Source of the DNA: DAMCZI01 sp032095175
GTDB lineage: Bacteria > Bacillota > Clostridia > Clostridiales > Caloramatoraceae
DNA: 64,000 nucleotides
NCBI GenBank assembly: GCA_032095175.1
Contig: DAMCZI010000006.1
Coordinates: forward strand, 62,001-126,000
Direction: 5' to 3'
Of the stretch, positions 1 through 9,138 are shown in pieces. Under the pieces are notes generated by a model. That model searched no databases and had not been told where the DNA came from. It saw only the letters and a program-made list of their open reading frames with translations. How positions within the stretch are numbered: position 1 is the first letter of the stretch; the number at the start of each line of letters is the position of its first letter. Both the position numbers and the translations under genes were made by a program.

Positions 1-1445
1 ATAATTGTAGGCTCAGTCTCTAAAACCTCAGCAATACGCTGTGCTGATACTGATGCTCTTGGTATCATGATAAACATAAGTGAAAGCATTAAAAATGACA
101 TTAATATCTGCATTGCATACTGCATAAATGCCATCATGTCACCTACCTGCATGCTTGAGCTTTCAATCTGATGTGCACCAACCCAAACTATAAGCAGTGT
201 AACACCATTCATTATAAGCATCATAGCTGGCATCATAAACACTATAACTCGGTTAACAAAAAGGTTTGTACTTGTAAGGTCTTTGTTCGCTTTATCAAAA
301 CGATCTTCCTCAAATTTTTGAGTATTAAAGGCTCTTATAACCATCATACCCGAAAGGTTTTCACGGGTAACAAGATTTAACCTGTCAATAAGCTTTTGTA
401 CTATCTTAAACTTTGGCATTGCCAATGAAAATACAGTGAGTATTAATCCTAGGAGCACTATAACTGCAACTGCAATAATCCATGACATTGATGTGCTTTT
501 GCCAATAGCCCTTATTACTCCACCAACACCCATTATTGGTGCATAGAACACCATTCTTATCATAATTATAATAAGCATCTGTATCTGGGTAATATCATTT
601 GTAGTTCTTGTTATAAGTGAAGCTGTTGAGAATTTATCAAACTCTGCATTTGAAAAGCTCTCAACCTTATTAAAAATATTTTTACGCAAATCTTTTGACA
701 AGCCTGCTGCAGATTTTGATGCTAAAAATCCAACAGCAACAGTACATGCTGCAGCTAAAAGGGATATTAAAAGCATAAGCATTCCTGTATTTATAATATA
801 TCTACTTTGTATTTTATCTGTATTCACACCCAATTGGGCATACTCAGCTTTAACTGAACCAACAGCAGCTTGAGTAATCATTTTATCACCTAATGCTGCA
901 AACTTCTTGTCCATGGAGTCAGTTATCTTAGAAACCTCTTCATAGGGAAGCTTAGCTATAACTGCAAAAAGATCAGTGTTTGCAGGTATTTTCATTCCAT
1001 TAAAGTCAATTACTCCACCCTTTGCATTCTCCTTTGCCTTTTCAACTCCTGAAACTGCAAGAAAAGCTTTTCCCATCACAGGGTTCATATTATCAATTTG
1101 TGTTTTATCAACATCCTTAAGGATATAAACAGGCTCCTTTGCCAGGTTTGGATAATCCTTAACATACTTATCATAGTCTGGACTTGATTTATCCACTAAT
1201 GTGTAATTTTCTATAATCTCCTTTTTTTGTTCTGGACTCATAAACAATGTGAGTTTATCCATTTTACTTTGTCTTACTGCCTTAGGAACTGCATTTTCAA
1301 TACCACCCTGTTGTATTCCCTTGTTAACGATGTTTGACATGTAATCTGGCAGTGAAAGGTCACACATTGCCTGGACAAATAGCAGTATTATCGCAGCCAT
1401 TATCATTGCAGTAAACGGTTTTAGGTACTTTGCTAGTTTAAACAT
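1..1445 (-). CDS. ABC exporter half-transporter, permease part (3' end outside window)
   Basis: The gene starts at ATG 1445 with AAGGAG upstream and stays open to the window edge (about 481 codons), so its nucleotide-binding domain lies outside. The translation begins MFKLAKYLKPFTAMIMAAII, a first membrane helix. A long loop of about 200 residues follows before the second helix (around TGMLMLLISLLAACTVAVGF), then the type-1 exporter core with FDKFSTASLITRTTNDITQI. This insertion between TM1 and TM2 is seen in a clostridial/bacillar subset of multidrug-like ABC exporters. It lies 58 bp downstream of the marR gene on the same strand, so MarR-controlled efflux is a reasonable inference. The substrate is unknown; a partner half-transporter probably follows outside the window. 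Confidence 0.85.
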   Translation of the reverse strand, partial: MFKLAKYLKPFTAMIMAAIILLFVQAMCDLSLPDYMSNIVNKGIQQGGIENAVPKAVRQSKMDKLTLFMSPEQKKEIIENYTLVDKSSPDYDKYVKDYPNLAKEPVYILKDVDKTQIDNMNPVMGKAFLAVSGVEKAKENAKGGVIDFNGMKIPANTDLFAVIAKLPYEEVSKITDSMDKKFAALGDKMITQAAVGSVKAEYAQLGVNTDKIQSRYIINTGMLMLLISLLAAACTVAVGFLASKSAAGLSKDLRKNIFNKVESFSNAEFDKFSTASLITRTTNDITQIQMLIIIMIRMVFYAPIMGVGGVIRAIGKSTSMSWIIAVAVIVLLGLILTVFSLAMPKFKIVQKLIDRLNLVTRENLSGMMVIRAFNTQKFEEDRFDKANKDLTSTNLFVNRVIVFMMPAMMLIMNGVTLLIVWVGAHQIESSSMQVGDMMAFMQYAMQILMSFLMLSLMFIMIPRASVSAQRIAEVLETEPTI

Positions 1446-1503
1446 TATCGCATTCACTCCTTACTCAATAACGATATATTAACACTGTGAAAACTCTCAC
1501 ATC

Positions 1504-1950
1504 CTACTTTGGGACACAGGATAATTTATTCAAATTATCTTTCATATGCATAAGTAGTTTTTTTAATAACTCTTGTTCTTCCTGTGTAAAATTTTCAAAG
1601 CATCCCTTTTCTAAATTATTCACTATACTCTTTACTTGCTCACAAACTTCTTTTCCTTTCTCTTTAATATATACCCTTGAAACTCTTTGATCCTCCAAGT
1701 CTGCTTTGCGCTCAACCAAGCCAACCTTTTCCATTCTGCTTATCATAACAGTTATAGTTGCAGGCTTAATTTTTATCCTTTCAGCCAATTCCCTCTGGCT
1801 TTGACCGTCCTTCTCAACTAAAGCAAAAAGCATATGGGGCTGACCTGGATACAGACCTACATCATTTAGCAAATTATACATGCAATGATAGTGAACCCTT
1901 ATCACATCAACAAAAGCCCCATAAAGAGAATCATGATTGAAACAAGTCAT
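1504..1950 (-). CDS. MarR family transcriptional regulator
   Basis: This 148-residue protein has the usual MarR length. A winged helix-turn-helix covers about residues 45-105: SQRELAERIKIKPATITVMI is the recognition region and DLEDQRVSRVYIKEKG is the wing with the family D-x-R motif. ATG 1950 follows an AGGGGTG ribosome site. MarR proteins bind palindromes as dimers and usually repress their own promoter and neighbouring efflux genes. A palindrome sits at its promoter and an ABC exporter follows, so it most likely represses a marR-ABC operon in response to a small ligand, which cannot be named. Confidence 0.88.
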   Translation of the reverse strand: MTCFNHDSLYGAFVDVIRVHYHCMYNLLNDVGLYPGQPHMLFALVEKDGQSQRELAERIKIKPATITVMISRMEKVGLVERKADLEDQRVSRVYIKEKGKEVCEQVKSIVNNLEKGCFENFTQEEQELLKKLLMHMKDNLNKLSCVPK

Positions 1951-1969
1951 TAAATCACCCCTAATTTAG

Positions 1970-2021
1970 TTAGTCGACTAATAATATTTTAAATGTTACC
2001 ACCTCATATTGCAATAGTCAA
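1970..2021 (-). promoter_or_regulatory. marR promoter with palindromic operator
   Basis: On the minus strand TTGACT (2016-2021) and TAACAT (1993-1998) are separated by 17 bp. A perfect 12-bp palindrome TTAGTCGACTAA (1970-1981) lies just downstream at the expected transcription start, the usual place for MarR autorepression. The promoter is seen in sequence; the operator role is inferred. Confidence 0.6.
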
Positions 2022-2097
2022 TATATAAAATAGTTCATATAATGTTTTCCTTTCTTAAGGCGTATTAATGCATTTATGCTTCTATTTACAGTAATAT

Positions 2098-2125
2098 TTG
2101 CTTTTATTTCTAAAATATGTATAAT
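2098..2125 (+). promoter_or_regulatory. Candidate promoter for the 2181-5031 gene pair
   Basis: TTGCTT (2098-2103) and TATAAT (2120-2125) are separated by 16 bp, upstream of the AAAGGAGGG ribosome site at 2165-2173. The AT-rich context makes this only moderately specific. Confidence 0.4.
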
Positions 2126-2180
2126 GTTAATAACATCTTATTTTGTTATATATATACATATTTAAAAGGAGGGTATACTT

Positions 2181-4196
2181 TTGAATATTAAAGAACATAT
2201 GAAAAATGTGGTAAAAGATAAACTAGATGCCTATAAATTTAATAAGCAGTACGACAGAACCCAAAACATTCTTAGAGATAATATTAGACACAACGCTCAA
2301 ACAATGTTTAATCCTAGTTCTTTATCATGGATATTAGTTACAGCGACATTCTTCTTGCAGCTTATTTCCTTATCCACAACATATTCAGGCAGCAAGGTAT
2401 ATTTTGGAGGTATAAATCTTCCATTTGGTCTAAGCGCCCCCTTTCTTTTTTCTATTTCAATTCAAACAATAGTTTTTTCACTAAGCAACTACTTGAGAAA
2501 AAATTATAGAATATGGACCATATTCATTTTACTTCTTTCATCGCTGTGTTCAACCTACTTTTCCTACATAGGTATATATAACTATATAAACTCTCCAATT
2601 GCATACCTTGAAGAAAGATATAATCAAATATATCATAATATGTCCGACAAATATAAAATTACCATCGATAACTCAAATACTGAAATGAAGGAATGTGTTT
2701 TTGACATTACAAGTAAAATTCAAAAAGAATATTCAAGGTTATTAAAGGAAAATGATAGCTACACCAAGTTAAGTAACCAATTATCCAAGCTTCAAGTTTC
2801 CAATAATATAATAAAGCCAAATATAAAAGGTGTATCAAAACCGAACATTAGCAGCTATGGTAAGAACCTGGATAAATATTACGAGGATATGGCTAGATAT
2901 AATGCTGCTATATCAAATATTATTGGACAAACAACCCAACAAAATGCCTCTCTACAGTCATCAATTTATGAAAATAAAGCCAAAAGTCTTTTAGGCGGAA
3001 AATCCTTGGACGAATTTACAAAAGAGCATATAGATTTACAATCCAACAAAGAACTAATTGATAATGTTATATCCTCACTGCACAGCCAAATATCTCAAAA
3101 TGGCCAGATACCATTTGACAAAAAAATAATCGAGCTTCAGCAGTACTGTATAAATTATATAACCTCAAATTCTGGTGAAAGCAATACCTTTAACACAATA
3201 CTGACAAATATGTACACTATCTATTCTAGTGTTACTTCATCAGATGCTCCTGAGAGCTTCTATAATACCTTAAACTCCTTTATAACTCTAGGCAGCCATA
3301 ATCAAACTTTCATGAAAGACTTAAATACTGTAAAACAAGAAGTATATGTTGAAAATTACAACAAAGAGCCTAATGGAGATATTTCTTTGAAACTAACTGA
3401 TACATTACTACTTTATTCAAAGCTTCAATCAGAAATAAAAAATGGAGCATACATACTTAATTCTATTTCTCCAACTGGAACTATTATTGATTTGAATAAT
3501 CAGGAATTTGTACTTGAAAATATGTACATACTCCCAATTAAAAATTTATTTAAGAGGACAAATTCCTTAGGTATCGCTTGGTTCTGTTTTGCATTTGCAG
3601 CTTTAATAGATGGACTCACCATTCTTTTTGCACTAATGCATAGGGAAAATACCAAAATGCTGCTTGCAAATAACAATAACGAAATAGTAAAAAACAGTGA
3701 GAACTTAACGGAAGAATTATTATTATCATCCTTGGCCTTTCATCCTGTTAGTGATGAAAGCAAAAGCTCTACTCATTTATCTCTTGAGCATTTAGCCAAG
3801 TTTATAAAATCCTTTGAAATAACAGACATAGGTATGGAGAATGGGTATTCTTTATATTGTCCTCTTGATAAATTAAAGGAATACCAGATTTTCCTATCCA
3901 TACTTTGTCAATTTAATCTGGCAAAGATTGTATCAAAGGAGAGCTTTTACATGCTGGAGGCAGCTCCAACAATCAGCGAATTTAAACAGCTTATAAAAAA
4001 TCAGCCAGCTTTGGAAGTCCTTGATGAGGTAGCATCAACTACCTGGCAGAACAAAGCTGATTACTATGTATTGCTTAAAACAAAATTTATTATATGGGCA
4101 AATAAAAAATTTACAACAGCCTCCTCTAATAAGGAGCTTTCTAGCATAGTAACAAACATACTTAAAGATTTAGATCAATCTGATCATTTAAATTAA
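2181..4196 (+). CDS. Unrecognised four-helix membrane protein with large outer domain
   Basis: The start is TTG 2181, set by AAAGGAGGG seven bases upstream. The 671-residue product has a short cytoplasmic N-terminus and three membrane helices at about 47-68, 78-100 and 104-127. A polar, helix-rich segment of about 330 residues follows (roughly 130-460, probably outside the cell and partly coiled coil), then a fourth helix near 463-485 (LGIAWFCFAFAALIDGLTIL) and about 185 cytoplasmic residues. I recognise no catalytic motif or named family. It is followed after 19 bp by a second membrane protein gene, so the two probably form one complex. The topology suggests an envelope sensor or scaffold, but no function is assigned. 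Confidence 0.8.
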   Translation: MNIKEHMKNVVKDKLDAYKFNKQYDRTQNILRDNIRHNAQTMFNPSSLSWILVTATFFLQLISLSTTYSGSKVYFGGINLPFGLSAPFLFSISIQTIVFSLSNYLRKNYRIWTIFILLLSSLCSTYFSYIGIYNYINSPIAYLEERYNQIYHNMSDKYKITIDNSNTEMKECVFDITSKIQKEYSRLLKENDSYTKLSNQLSKLQVSNNIIKPNIKGVSKPNISSYGKNLDKYYEDMARYNAAISNIIGQTTQQNASLQSSIYENKAKSLLGGKSLDEFTKEHIDLQSNKELIDNVISSLHSQISQNGQIPFDKKIIELQQYCINYITSNSGESNTFNTILTNMYTIYSSVTSSDAPESFYNTLNSFITLGSHNQTFMKDLNTVKQEVYVENYNKEPNGDISLKLTDTLLLYSKLQSEIKNGAYILNSISPTGTIIDLNNQEFVLENMYILPIKNLFKRTNSLGIAWFCFAFAALIDGLTILFALMHRENTKMLLANNNNEIVKNSENLTEELLLSSLAFHPVSDESKSSTHLSLEHLAKFIKSFEITDIGMENGYSLYCPLDKLKEYQIFLSILCQFNLAKIVSKESFYMLEAAPTISEFKQLIKNQPALEVLDEVASTTWQNKADYYVLLKTKFIIWANKKFTTASSNKELSSIVTNILKDLDQSDHLN

Positions 4197-4215
4197 GGTT
4201 AAAGGAAGTGATAGA

Positions 4216-5031
4216 ATGCTAATTGCATTTTCATTTTTTACATTGATTATTATTCTTGCTATTTATAGAGTCATTAATAAAGAACGAAACATATCCCAAG
4301 AAAAGCCTTTATGGAAAAAGCTTGTTTACTGGGAAACAATTCTGTTTCTCAGTATAGTTCTTAATGTTATAATGTACATTAATAATGCCTCTGTTTATAA
4401 ATTATCAAGCTATATAAACAATGGTATATTGGATTTACTCATTTTTATAGTGTTTTCCTGTTCTATTATTCAATTGATTTCCCCTTCAATGTTTTCTGGA
4501 AAGGTTCATCATGGTATAAAAGCATTCTTTAAAAAACTCATGATTAAAGGCCCCACTAAGAAATCTTTTAATAATACCGAAAGCTTAAGTAATGCAAACA
4601 ACTTAGTACATAATAAAGCAGATGTTTATCCAATTGAAACCAACACAACCTGTACTAGTAATTTAAAGGAATTCCAGGAGAAATACTTTGAATTGTTTTT
4701 AAATACACTATGCATGTTATCATTTTCTTTTGTTATATTTATCAATATATTTTTTACCATTATGTCATCAATATATGGTTTTAATACCTTGGCAGCAGCT
4801 TCAAGCAGTGAATTTATAAAATATAAGCATATGCAAGAACAACTGGATTATATATCATGTGCTTTTCTTATTTTTACATTATCCATTGCAATAAGGCAAA
4901 CATTATTCTATTTAATAAAACTTAGAAGCTGCACACAGCCTATAAATACAAATAAAGAACACAATTCAGCATCATACGAAAGATATATGCTCATTCAAAA
5001 GCGCCTTAACAAGTCCCATGAAAAGCTATAG
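4216..5031 (+). CDS. Unrecognised polytopic membrane protein
   Basis: ATG 4216 is preceded by AAAGGAAG and lies 19 bp after the upstream membrane gene, so the two are almost certainly co-transcribed. The 271 residues contain about five hydrophobic helices: near 1-19, 33-55, 66-90, 165-195 and 210-235. A soluble loop of about 70 residues with many Lys, Ser and Asn lies between the third and fourth. No motif allows assignment. It is probably the small membrane partner of the 671-residue protein. Confidence 0.75.
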   Translation: MLIAFSFFTLIIILAIYRVINKERNISQEKPLWKKLVYWETILFLSIVLNVIMYINNASVYKLSSYINNGILDLLIFIVFSCSIIQLISPSMFSGKVHHGIKAFFKKLMIKGPTKKSFNNTESLSNANNLVHNKADVYPIETNTTCTSNLKEFQEKYFELFLNTLCMLSFSFVIFINIFFTIMSSIYGFNTLAAASSSEFIKYKHMQEQLDYISCAFLIFTLSIAIRQTLFYLIKLRSCTQPINTNKEHNSASYERYMLIQKRLNKSHEKL

Positions 5032-5036
5032 ATATG

Positions 5037-5075
5037 AAAGTGCCAGGCATTGGAAAGGAGTTATCTCCTTCCCTC
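5037..5075. repeat. REP-like hairpin, family iii
   Basis: GTGCCAGGCATTGGAAAGGAG is followed by a short loop and CTCCTTCCC, forming a hairpin. It is a diverged member of the CCGGTGCC-type repeats found at 11851, 42111, 43770, 55581, 58098, 59882 and 62920. It lies between convergent genes and could also act as a weak terminator. Confidence 0.5.
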
Positions 5076-5206
5076 AACCCTGACCTCTCTCCTTGGAAGC
5101 TTATTTACATATGTTATTGACTTTTTCCCTTGAGCACAATACATAGAGGTAGATGCTATGCAGCAAGCAAAGCTTATAGATGAGCTTTTAGTTAGGATTC
5201 TCCTTC

Positions 5207-5668
5207 TTAAAGCTGATTAAGAAGGTTTGCCATTTCTATAGCAGTTACTGCTGCATCATATCCCTTATTTCCAGCCTTTGTTCCTGCTCTTTCTATTGCC
5301 TGCTCAATAGTATCCGTAGTTAGCACTCCAAATATAACAGGTATTTCTGTATCAAGAGATACGCTGGCTATACCCTTTGATACTTCATTAGATACATAGT
5401 CAAAATGTGGTGTAGCACCTCTTATAACAGCACCAAGACAAATCACACCGTCATACTTTTTTGTTTTTGCCATTTTTTTAGCTACAAGAGGTATCTCAAA
5501 GGCTCCCGGCACCCATGCAATTTCAACATTATCCTCTTCTACCCCATGTCTCTTTAGAGCATCAATAGCTCCTACCAGAAGCTTTCCTCCTATAAACTCA
5601 TTAAATCTTCCAACAACTATACCAAACCTTAACCCTTCAGCAACTAAATTTCCTTCAAATGTTCTCAT
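5207..5668 (-). CDS. ribH: 6,7-dimethyl-8-ribityllumazine synthase
   Basis: It condenses 5-amino-6-ribitylamino-uracil with 3,4-dihydroxy-2-butanone 4-phosphate to give lumazine, the penultimate step of riboflavin synthesis. The 153-residue product has the normal length. Visible family motifs are VGRFNEFI near the N-terminus, VPGAFEIPL, AVIRGATPHFDYV with the catalytic-loop His, IPVIFGVLTTD, and ERAGTKAGNKGYDAA near the C-terminus. The start is placed at ATG 5668, one base after the ribBA stop, because GAGGAGGG lies eight bases upstream; a longer reading from 5686 would begin ahead of that site. Last gene of the rib operon. Confidence 0.95.
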   Translation of the reverse strand: MRTFEGNLVAEGLRFGIVVGRFNEFIGGKLLVGAIDALKRHGVEEDNVEIAWVPGAFEIPLVAKKMAKTKKYDGVICLGAVIRGATPHFDYVSNEVSKGIASVSLDTEIPVIFGVLTTDTIEQAIERAGTKAGNKGYDAAVTAIEMANLLNQL

Positions 5669-5669
5669 T

Positions 5670-6881
5670 CTACTTTCCCTCCTCAAAACTTAACATGTGA
5701 CCAAGCTTTTGTTTCTTTGTTTTTAAATAATACTCATTTCTTTCATTATGATTCATTTGTATAGGAACCCTTTCTACAATTTCAATTCCATAGCCTGTTA
5801 AGCCCTTTATTTTTCTAGGGTTGTTAGTCATAAGCCTAACCTTTTTTACACCTAAATCTGCAAGTATTTGAGCTCCTATCCCATAATCTCTCATATCTGC
5901 TGGAAATCCCAGGGCAAGATTTGCTTCTACTGTATCCATGCCCTTATCCTGTAAGGAATAGGCCTTTATTTTATTTATAAGACCAATTCCCCTTCCCTCC
6001 TGGCGCATGTATAATAAAATTCCTCTTCCCTCTTTTTCAATATTTCTCATAGCTGCTGCATACTGCTCTCCACAGTCACATCTTATGGAGCCAAAGGCAT
6101 CGCCAGTAAGACATTCTGAATGAACTCTAACTAGCACAGGGGCACCATCTGAAACATCTCCCTTAACAAGGGCTACATGATGTTCACCATTTAAGGTGTT
6201 TTCAAAGCCAATCATTTTAAACTCACCATATTTTGTTGGGAGCTTAGCTTCTGCTGCTCTTCTAACAAACTTCTCATTTTTTCTTCTAAAAGCAATTAAA
6301 TCAGCGATTGTTATTATTTTTAGATCATGCTCCTTAACATACTCCATAAGCTGTGGAACTCTTGCCATGGTGCCATCCTCATTCATAATCTCACATATAA
6401 CACCTGCAGGATACAAGCCTGAAAGCCTTGCCAAATCAACTGCAGCCTCTGTGTGACCTGCTCTTTTTAACACTCCTCCATTTCTAGCTTGGAGTGGGAA
6501 AACATGTCCAGGTCTTTTAAAGTCACTCTCAGATGACTTTGGATCTAGAACCTTGCTTATAGTTAGTGCTCTCTCAAAGGCAGATATTCCTGTTTTAGTT
6601 TCTTCTGCATCAATCGATACTGTAAAGGCTGTTTTGTGATTGTCTGTGTTTTCCTCAACCATATGATGAATGTTTAGTTCTCTAAGTCTCTCTTCTATAA
6701 TTGGCATGCAGATTAATCCTCTACCATACTTAGCCATAAAATTGATTATCTCAGGTGAAACCTTTTCTGCTGCTATTAAGAGATCCCCTTCGTTTTCCCT
6801 ATCCTCATCATCAACAACCACTATTATTTTTCCAGCCTTAATATCTTCTATCGCCTCTTCAATGGTGTTAAATTTATACAT
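5670..6881 (-). CDS. ribBA: Bifunctional DHBP synthase / GTP cyclohydrolase II
   Basis: A 403-residue fusion catalysing both entry reactions of riboflavin synthesis. Residues 1 to about 200 are the RibB half (ribulose 5-phosphate to DHBP), with DDEDRENEGDLLIAAEKV, RGLICMP and KRAGHTEAAVDLARL. Residues from about 205 are the RibA half (GTP to pyrimidine precursor), with the zinc-binding SECLTGDAFGSIRCDCGEQ, RQEGRGIGL and RLMTNNPRK. The start at ATG 6881 follows AGGAGGG at good distance; an upstream in-frame Met at 6920 overlaps the ribE end and is unlikely. It sits 19 bp after ribE and 1 bp before ribH. Confidence 0.95.
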   Translation of the reverse strand: MYKFNTIEEAIEDIKAGKIIVVVDDEDRENEGDLLIAAEKVSPEIINFMAKYGRGLICMPIIEERLRELNIHHMVEENTDNHKTAFTVSIDAEETKTGISAFERALTISKVLDPKSSESDFKRPGHVFPLQARNGGVLKRAGHTEAAVDLARLSGLYPAGVICEIMNEDGTMARVPQLMEYVKEHDLKIITIADLIAFRRKNEKFVRRAAEAKLPTKYGEFKMIGFENTLNGEHHVALVKGDVSDGAPVLVRVHSECLTGDAFGSIRCDCGEQYAAAMRNIEKEGRGILLYMRQEGRGIGLINKIKAYSLQDKGMDTVEANLALGFPADMRDYGIGAQILADLGVKKVRLMTNNPRKIKGLTGYGIEIVERVPIQMNHNERNEYYLKTKKQKLGHMLSFEEGK

Positions 6882-6900
6882 ACTAATCCCTCCTATAAAA

Positions 6901-7551
6901 CTATGCAAATCCATGCTCACTTAAAAAATTCATATCAATAGCACCTTTTGTAGGTGTTTCTTCCTTAACTAAAATTAGCTTTTCAATATATTTTCCAACC
7001 ACATCACATTCTAAATTTACAACATCGCCAACCTTTTTTTTGAGCAATGTAGTAACCTCCTTTGTATGGGGAATAATAGAAACCTTAAATACAGTTTCAT
7101 CTACATAGGCTACTGTTAAGCTTATGCCATCTATTGCAATGGAGCCCTTCTGTACTATGTATTTTAAAATATCATTACACGCTTCTATGGTAACCCATAC
7201 TGCATTATCCTCATTTTCATAATTAGATATCCTTCCTATGCCATCAATGTGTCCACTAACAATATGTCCTCCTAATCTATCTCCTACTCCCAAAGCCCTT
7301 TCAAGATTAACCTCATCTCCAGAGGATAAAATATTGAGGCTGCTTCTCCTCATTGTTTCTGCCATAACATCAACAGTAAAGGTTTTAGACGTAAATTCTG
7401 TAACAGTAAGACATACACCATTTGTACTTATGCTATCTCCAAGCTTTATATCTTCTAAAACTCGACTTGCTTTAATTGTAATTTTTGCAGACTTAGCGGA
7501 TTTAATAACAGAATGTATCCTTCCTATTTCCTCTACTATTCCAGTAAACAT
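6901..7551 (-). CDS. ribE: Riboflavin synthase, alpha subunit
   Basis: It dismutates two lumazine molecules to riboflavin plus the ribitylamino-uracil precursor. The 216 residues show the internal duplication of two lumazine-binding barrels. The first barrel begins MFTGIVEEIG; the second begins around GGHIVSGHIDGIGRI. GVCLTVTEF in the first half and GISLTVAYV in the second are the paired substrate motifs. Second gene of the operon, after ribD. Confidence 0.95.
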   Translation of the reverse strand: MFTGIVEEIGRIHSVIKSAKSAKITIKASRVLEDIKLGDSISTNGVCLTVTEFTSKTFTVDVMAETMRRSSLNILSSGDEVNLERALGVGDRLGGHIVSGHIDGIGRISNYENEDNAVWVTIEACNDILKYIVQKGSIAIDGISLTVAYVDETVFKVSIIPHTKEVTTLLKKKVGDVVNLECDVVGKYIEKLILVKEETPTKGAIDMNFLSEHGFA

Positions 7552-7573
7552 TTTATCACCCTCACCTCTTATA

Positions 7574-7679
7574 TATGTTTCGCATAAATGATTCTACATT
7601 GCTTGAGCCTAAAATCATTTTCCTTAATTCATTAATTACTCAGCACTCAATGCAGAATCTTTAATGCGATTAATATAAC
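7574..7679. repeat. Two-hairpin dispersed element, copy 1 (overlaps ribD 3' end)
   Basis: Read on the plus strand it begins TATGTTTCGCATAAATGATT and ends near ATGCGATTAATATAAC. It matches copies at 10627-10742 (opposite orientation) and 48907-49023 over most of its length. Part of the first hairpin is deleted in this copy. Its last 44 bases lie inside ribD, encoding the final residues (about INRIKDSALSAE). Confidence 0.7.
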
Positions 7680-8757
7680 CTTCAACCATTATGTCCTCAC
7701 CAAATCTATGAATTTCAACATCCTTAAGCAGAACTGCATCCTTCATTAATGGTCTTCCCACTCCTCCTATCGGAGTCTTAGCTTCTTTACCTCCTATGAA
7801 CTTAGGAGCAATAAAAGCATTTACTTTATCAATGATATCTGATACCATAGCTGAGTAATTTAATTCGCTTCCACCCTCTAAAAGAACACTATCAATTTTC
7901 CTTTGCCCCAATGCTTTCATTAAATATCTTAAATCAACCCTGTTGTCTCTTAGAGGTGCAATAATTATCTCCGCTCCCATATTTTCAAGCTCTTTAATTT
8001 TTTCTTTCTGTGCTAACTCAGTTGTCGCAATTATTGTTTTCGCATTGGATTTCATATTTAATACATTTGCCTCTAGGGGTATCCTGGCTTTGGTATCCAC
8101 AATAACTCTTATGGGATCACTGCCGCTGCCCGATTGAAGTCTTGTATTCAGCAAAGGGTTATCTCTAATAATCGTACCTATTCCAACCATTATTGCAGAA
8201 ACTCTATGTCTTAAATTATGCACAAACTTTCTGGACTCTTCATTTGTAATCCATTTTGAGTCTCCAGTGCATGCTGCTATTTTTCCATCTAAGGTCATTG
8301 CAGTTTTTAGTATGCAAAAGGGAAGCCCTGTTGTTATATACTTTATGAATATTTCATTCAGCCTTCTGCTTTCCTCCTCTAAAACTCCAGTCACAACCTC
8401 TATTCCATTTTCCCTTAAGATTTTAATTCCCCGTCCTGCCACTTCTGGATTGGGATCCTTAAATGCTACAACAACCTTTTTAATCCCTTTTTCAACTATT
8501 TTATTAGCACAGGGAGGTGTTTTTCCATAGTGCGAACAGGGTTCAAGAGTAACATACATTGTAGCACCCTCTACATCTTCAACAGCATTTTTAAATGCAT
8601 TTACCTCTGCATGATGTCCACCATAAATCTCATGATATCCCTCTCCAATAATCCTCCCATCCTTGACTATAACTGCCCCTACAAGAGGATTAGGATTTGT
8701 ATATCCAATACCCTTTTTAGCTAATTCCAATGCTCTTTTCATATACTTTATATCCAT
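7636..8757 (-). CDS. ribD: Bifunctional riboflavin-specific deaminase / reductase
   Basis: It performs the second and third steps of riboflavin synthesis. The N-terminal deaminase carries the zinc site GGHHAEVNA (around residues 48-56) and PCSHYGKTPPC (around 76-86). From about residue 148 the reductase domain carries KTAMTLDGKIAACTGDSKWI and VDSVLLEGG-like SVLLEGGSELN. The length of 373 is normal. First gene of the operon, directly behind the FMN riboswitch and its terminator. The last dozen or so codons lie within a dispersed repeat element, so the C-terminus appears to have been replaced or extended by the insertion. Confidence 0.95.
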   Translation of the reverse strand: MDIKYMKRALELAKKGIGYTNPNPLVGAVIVKDGRIIGEGYHEIYGGHHAEVNAFKNAVEDVEGATMYVTLEPCSHYGKTPPCANKIVEKGIKKVVVAFKDPNPEVAGRGIKILRENGIEVVTGVLEEESRRLNEIFIKYITTGLPFCILKTAMTLDGKIAACTGDSKWITNEESRKFVHNLRHRVSAIMVGIGTIIRDNPLLNTRLQSGSGSDPIRVIVDTKARIPLEANVLNMKSNAKTIIATTELAQKEKIKELENMGAEIIIAPLRDNRVDLRYLMKALGQRKIDSVLLEGGSELNYSAMVSDIIDKVNAFIAPKFIGGKEAKTPIGGVGRPLMKDAVLLKDVEIHRFGEDIMVEGYINRIKDSALSAE

Positions 8758-8848
8758 TTAATCAACACCTCTTAGTGTATTGTTGCTTTAATAAGCCTTT
8801 CATAATTGTATAGTATATCCATAATCTAGTATTCACATCTATTTGCAT

Positions 8849-8882
8849 GCAAAAAGAAAAGCCCTGAATAAATTCAGGGCTA
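8849..8882 (-). terminator. Terminator controlled by the FMN riboswitch
   Basis: On the minus strand AGCCCTGAATTTATTCAGGGCT (arms at 8860-8881, nearly loop-free) is followed by TTTTCTTTTT. It lies between the FMN aptamer and ribD, the position of an expression-platform terminator. Confidence 0.85.
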
Positions 8883-8947
8883 TAAAAGCAAATACATATA
8901 AAAGTACTATATAAATTATCAAAATACTGATAAATATATATACCTTT

Positions 8948-9062
8948 AATACACTCTTCTTCCATCCAGACTTTACTGTCGGCCTCGGAATTACACCGAA
9001 TCTGCCTTACGGCTCGCGGGCTTTACCGCCGGTGGGGACTTTCACCTCGCCCTGAAGATTAA
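8948..9062 (-). promoter_or_regulatory. FMN riboswitch (RFN element)
   Basis: On the minus strand the conserved RFN blocks are present in order: CTTCAGGGCGAGGTGAAAGT, CCCACCGGCGGTAAAGCCCG, CGAGCCGTAAGGC, GATTCGGTGTAATTCCGAGG, CCGACAGTAAAGTCTGGATG. FMN binding would favour the terminator at 8849-8882 and switch off ribD-ribE-ribBA-ribH. Confidence 0.97.
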
Positions 9063-9081
9063 CATTATTCTGTTTATTATC

Positions 9082-9110
9082 AAAATATCACTAATATGTA
9101 GTAATGTCAA
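9082..9110 (-). promoter_or_regulatory. rib operon promoter
   Basis: TTGACA (9105-9110 on the minus strand) and TATTTT (9082-9087) are separated by 17 bp, just upstream of the FMN aptamer. Confidence 0.7.
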
Positions 9111-9138
9111 CACTAGAAAAAGTGTCGGATACTTCTTC

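Noticed and set aside
8762..8965. Open frame of 67 codons on the minus strand upstream of ribD
   Set aside because: It lies within the FMN riboswitch, its terminator and the ribD leader, with no protein-like composition.
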